Shown: in pieces, positions 61,924 through 64,000 of the stretch | How the letters are laid out: every line of letters starts with the position of its first letter | Position numbering within the stretch: the first letter of the stretch is position 1 | Origin: UBA6164 sp964344155 | Lineage (GTDB): Bacteria; Patescibacteriota; Gracilibacteria; BD1-5; UBA6164 | DNA length: 64,000 bases | Direction of reading: 5' to 3' | Assembly (NCBI GenBank): GCA_964344155.1 | Contig: CAYFMG010000003.1 | Coordinates: forward strand, 1-64,000 | Program-made: the position numbers and the translations under genes | Notes under the pieces: model-generated | Database searches by the model: none | Told to the model about the DNA's origin: nothing | The model's input: only the letters and a program-made list of their open reading frames with translations

Positions 61924-62355
61924 ATGTGTAAATTATTAAAGTCTAAAGTTGCTAAAAGAATGGCTACAGCAAAGACTATTGGGTTTATATTTGGTTTATT
62001 AGGTTTTTTTCTTATGCCTTATTTCTTTGTTGAAGCAGATATGTATTTTAGAGTAGCTATGTTATTATGGTTAACTACTCTATGAGGATTAGTTTGATTG
62101 TTTGGATATATGGATAGGCATCCTGTTTTTGTTAATTGGAAATTCCCTTTTTGGTTTAGATGAATATTTATATGAGTTTGGATGAATTTTATGCTTGTAT
62201 TATTTATATATAGTGACTTGGTAACTATGATGAATGGTACTTCTTTTGAATGATGGTCTCCTTACTGGATTATGGTAGATTGAGCTTTTATTTGATTAAT
62301 AGCTGATTACTTTGCTACTAAGTTTGGATGAGAAGGTAAAGAATTATGTGAGTAA
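61924..62355 (+). CDS. Small four-helix membrane protein
   Basis: The 143-aa product has a basic N-terminus and four hydrophobic segments (TIGFIFGLLGFFLMPYFF, VAMLLWLTTLGGLVGLFGY, RGIFIGVWMNFMLVLFIYSDL, YWIMVDGAFIGLIADYFAT), with a cytoplasmic loop DRHPVFVNWKFPFWFR. No family assigned. Most Gly are TGA or GGT/GGA. It is followed by a terminator. Confidence 0.65.
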
Positions 62356-62384
62356 TAACTACTAGATGTAGTATGTATTTAAAA

Positions 62385-62415
62385 TAAAACCACTAGATCT
62401 AGTGGTTTTATTTTT
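62385..62415 (+). terminator. Terminator of the four-helix protein gene
   Basis: The stem AAAACCACTAGAT / ATCTAGTGGTTTT with T-run lies after the stop. Confidence 0.75.
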
Positions 62416-62433
62416 TGTATTATATTTCATTTT

Positions 62434-62461
62434 TTGACAAAGTAAAACTATTATATATAAT
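62434..62461 (+). promoter_or_regulatory. Promoter of the 62.5-kb gene
   Basis: TTGACA and a perfect TATAAT are separated by 16 bp; the ATG is 31 nt downstream. Confidence 0.8.
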
Positions 62462-62492
62462 ACAAGTAATAATTTTAAGTTTTTATAAGTAT

Positions 62493-64000
62493 ATGACTTT
62501 AGTAAAAATAGATTTTACAGAACAACCAAAAGAATATAATGAATTATGATTATTTCGTTTATCTGATTTGATGTGAGAAACTATTTCTCCCCTATATGAT
62601 GCGATAAGAAATAGTAAAGGTTCTACTCAAGAAAAAATAGATAAAATATTAAAAGTAAAACATAATATAAATAAAGTTTTTTCAAATGCTGATACTTGAA
62701 ATATATTAAAAGATTATTTTACTACATCCTGAGCTATACAAATAACGGCAGATGATTATGAGGAAATGATAGATAACTTCAAATTGGTAGATAAAGATGG
62801 TAATATTTTTAGAATGGATGATCAAGTTGAGTTATGATTGGTAGAGGATTTAAAATTCTTTTTTTTAGATCTCAATAAAAACTCTTTAAGTTTTAGAAAT
62901 AAAAGGTATTATTTTTTATTTAATAGTATAAAAATAGAAGGAATAGATGATATACAATATCATGATTTTGCTTCTATAAATGATTTAAGAATAGATGAAA
63001 TAGATGTAGAACAATTTGAAAAAGAATTATATGTGCAATTTAATAGAATAGATCAATACTTACGCTTTTTTTCATCATATATACTTAATAGTTTTTTTCA
63101 TAATACTATTAACAACTTAGATTGATTTTGTGATTCTTTTATTGATGAAATAGGTAAAAAAATAGAGTGAATAAAAAAATTTAATTTTAAAGATTCACCA
63201 GATAGTAGTTTTAATAATATAATTCAAGAACAAATAGATCATTCTATTAATATTCTAAATAATATTACAGTTACAGTTGAAGATTTAAAAAAATGTGGTT
63301 CTCCTGATTGTATTTTAAGATTTATTAATTACTTAAATATACATAAGACAGATATTGATTTTATAAAGCAAACTTTTTGAATTGATATAAATAAAATACT
63401 TAGGAGTCATTTAGATATAGATATACCTAAATCTATTAAAAAGTTTATTTTATGATTACTTGATGCAAAAATAAATATATTAGCTTTTGTGCAAAATTTA
63501 TCTCAAATTCTTTGAAATAAAAACTTCTTAGATCCAGGGTTTAAATGAGATTTAGTACTTAGTAAATACCAGGTTACCCATTTAAATAACACTTCTCCAG
63601 ATGTAATAAGTGAATATAAAGAACTTCAGGAGGAATATAATAAAGAGCAGAATGATGCAACAGGAGTATTATCAGCAGAACTCGATATAAATATAAATTT
63701 ATTTTTAGATATATTGTTATGAGATCATATGGAATCATATTTATATGCTGTAATACCTTCTGTAGTAAATGGTTTTCCTGAGGCTTATGAATGACTTGTG
63801 GAAAAAGAGGTGGATTATTTTAAATCTACATTTTGACTTTTAAAACAACTTTATTCATGAATACAGAAGTATTGAGTAGATTTAGATAAAAAGATTCAAA
63901 AAAAATATGAAAGATTACTTGAAAAACATGAGAAAAAAATAAAAAATGGACTAGAAAGTAAAGAGCCTATACCTATTAAACCTTTTAGAAACAAAAACTA
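62493..64000 (+). CDS. Protein of unknown function, at least 502 aa (may end at the window edge)
   Basis: The product is helical and acidic, with regular hydrophobic residues but no recognised family (KVKHNINKVFSNADTG, RFFSSYILNSFFHNT, CGSPDCILRFINYL). No membrane segment or signal peptide. The last codon in the window begins TA, so the stop probably falls at 63999-64001. Starts at ATG 62493 under a strong promoter. Many TGA glycines. Function unknown; similar in character to the unknown 56.5-kb protein. Confidence 0.6.

Noticed and set aside
191..64000. Selenocysteine or readthrough as explanation for TGA
   Set aside because: The number of in-frame TGA codons per gene (often 10 to 30) is far too high, and no SECIS-like pattern is needed or visible.
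191..64000. tRNA and rRNA genes, CRISPR arrays
   Set aside because: I looked for GGTTCGA-type T-arms and for regularly spaced repeats on both strands and found none that I could support.

Overview
The window is about 28% G+C by eye and reads coherently only when TGA is translated as glycine (genetic code 25, stops TAA and TAG). Invariant glycines are encoded by TGA in many families: the PGGKT motif of an NSUN methylase, the DPTGAGD motif of a PfkB kinase, the GHEMAH motif of HtpX and the MGCP motif of Dus. This code is known from Candidatus Absconditabacteria (SR1) and Gracilibacteria, so the window is a chromosome segment of one of these small Patescibacteria (CPR). I cannot decide between the two. 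I translated all genes by hand under code 25. I saw no rRNA, tRNA or CRISPR array.

Layout. 0-8.5 kb: DedA, RNA methylase, PgeF-like protein, CaCA antiporter, YchF, ValRS. 8.5-12.5 kb: three tandem small secreted or membrane peptides, a type IV pilin, an S74-type fibre protein, and a MntA-HepT toxin-antitoxin pair whose toxin runs into the truncated fibre gene. 12.5-25.5 kb: unknown gene, topA, dus, dnaB, TPR protein, dprA, membrane protein, glyS, leuA. 25.5-31.8 kb: a leucine attenuator in front of leuA, chorismate mutase, SLH protein, HtpX, a truncated polA, AhcY and a PfkB kinase. 31.9-41.1 kb: FNR-like oxidoreductase, MraY, several unknowns, TilS, MurC. 41.1-64 kb: CdsA-like gene, two 3D-domain proteins, GrpE, PurK, Xth, UvrC, TatD, RNase II-like protein, SSB-like protein, caspase-like protein, DsbA-like protein and unknowns.

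Most genes start without a Shine-Dalgarno sequence, have A/T-rich leaders, and encode much of their glycine as TGA. Five isolated genes (34.2, 41.2, 48.1, 56.2 and 58.9 kb) break this pattern. They contain no in-frame TGA (one ends at a TGA that the host would read through), are preceded by AAGGAG-like sites at good spacing, and mostly stand as single-gene units. I infer they were acquired from donors with the standard code.

The most striking regulatory element lies upstream of leuA: a 14-codon leader peptide with five consecutive Leu codons, followed by mutually exclusive hairpins ending in a terminator. This is classic leucine attenuation, not expected in a lineage thought to lack most amino-acid synthesis. 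A palindromic repeat family occurs four times; one copy is translated in frame inside UvrC.
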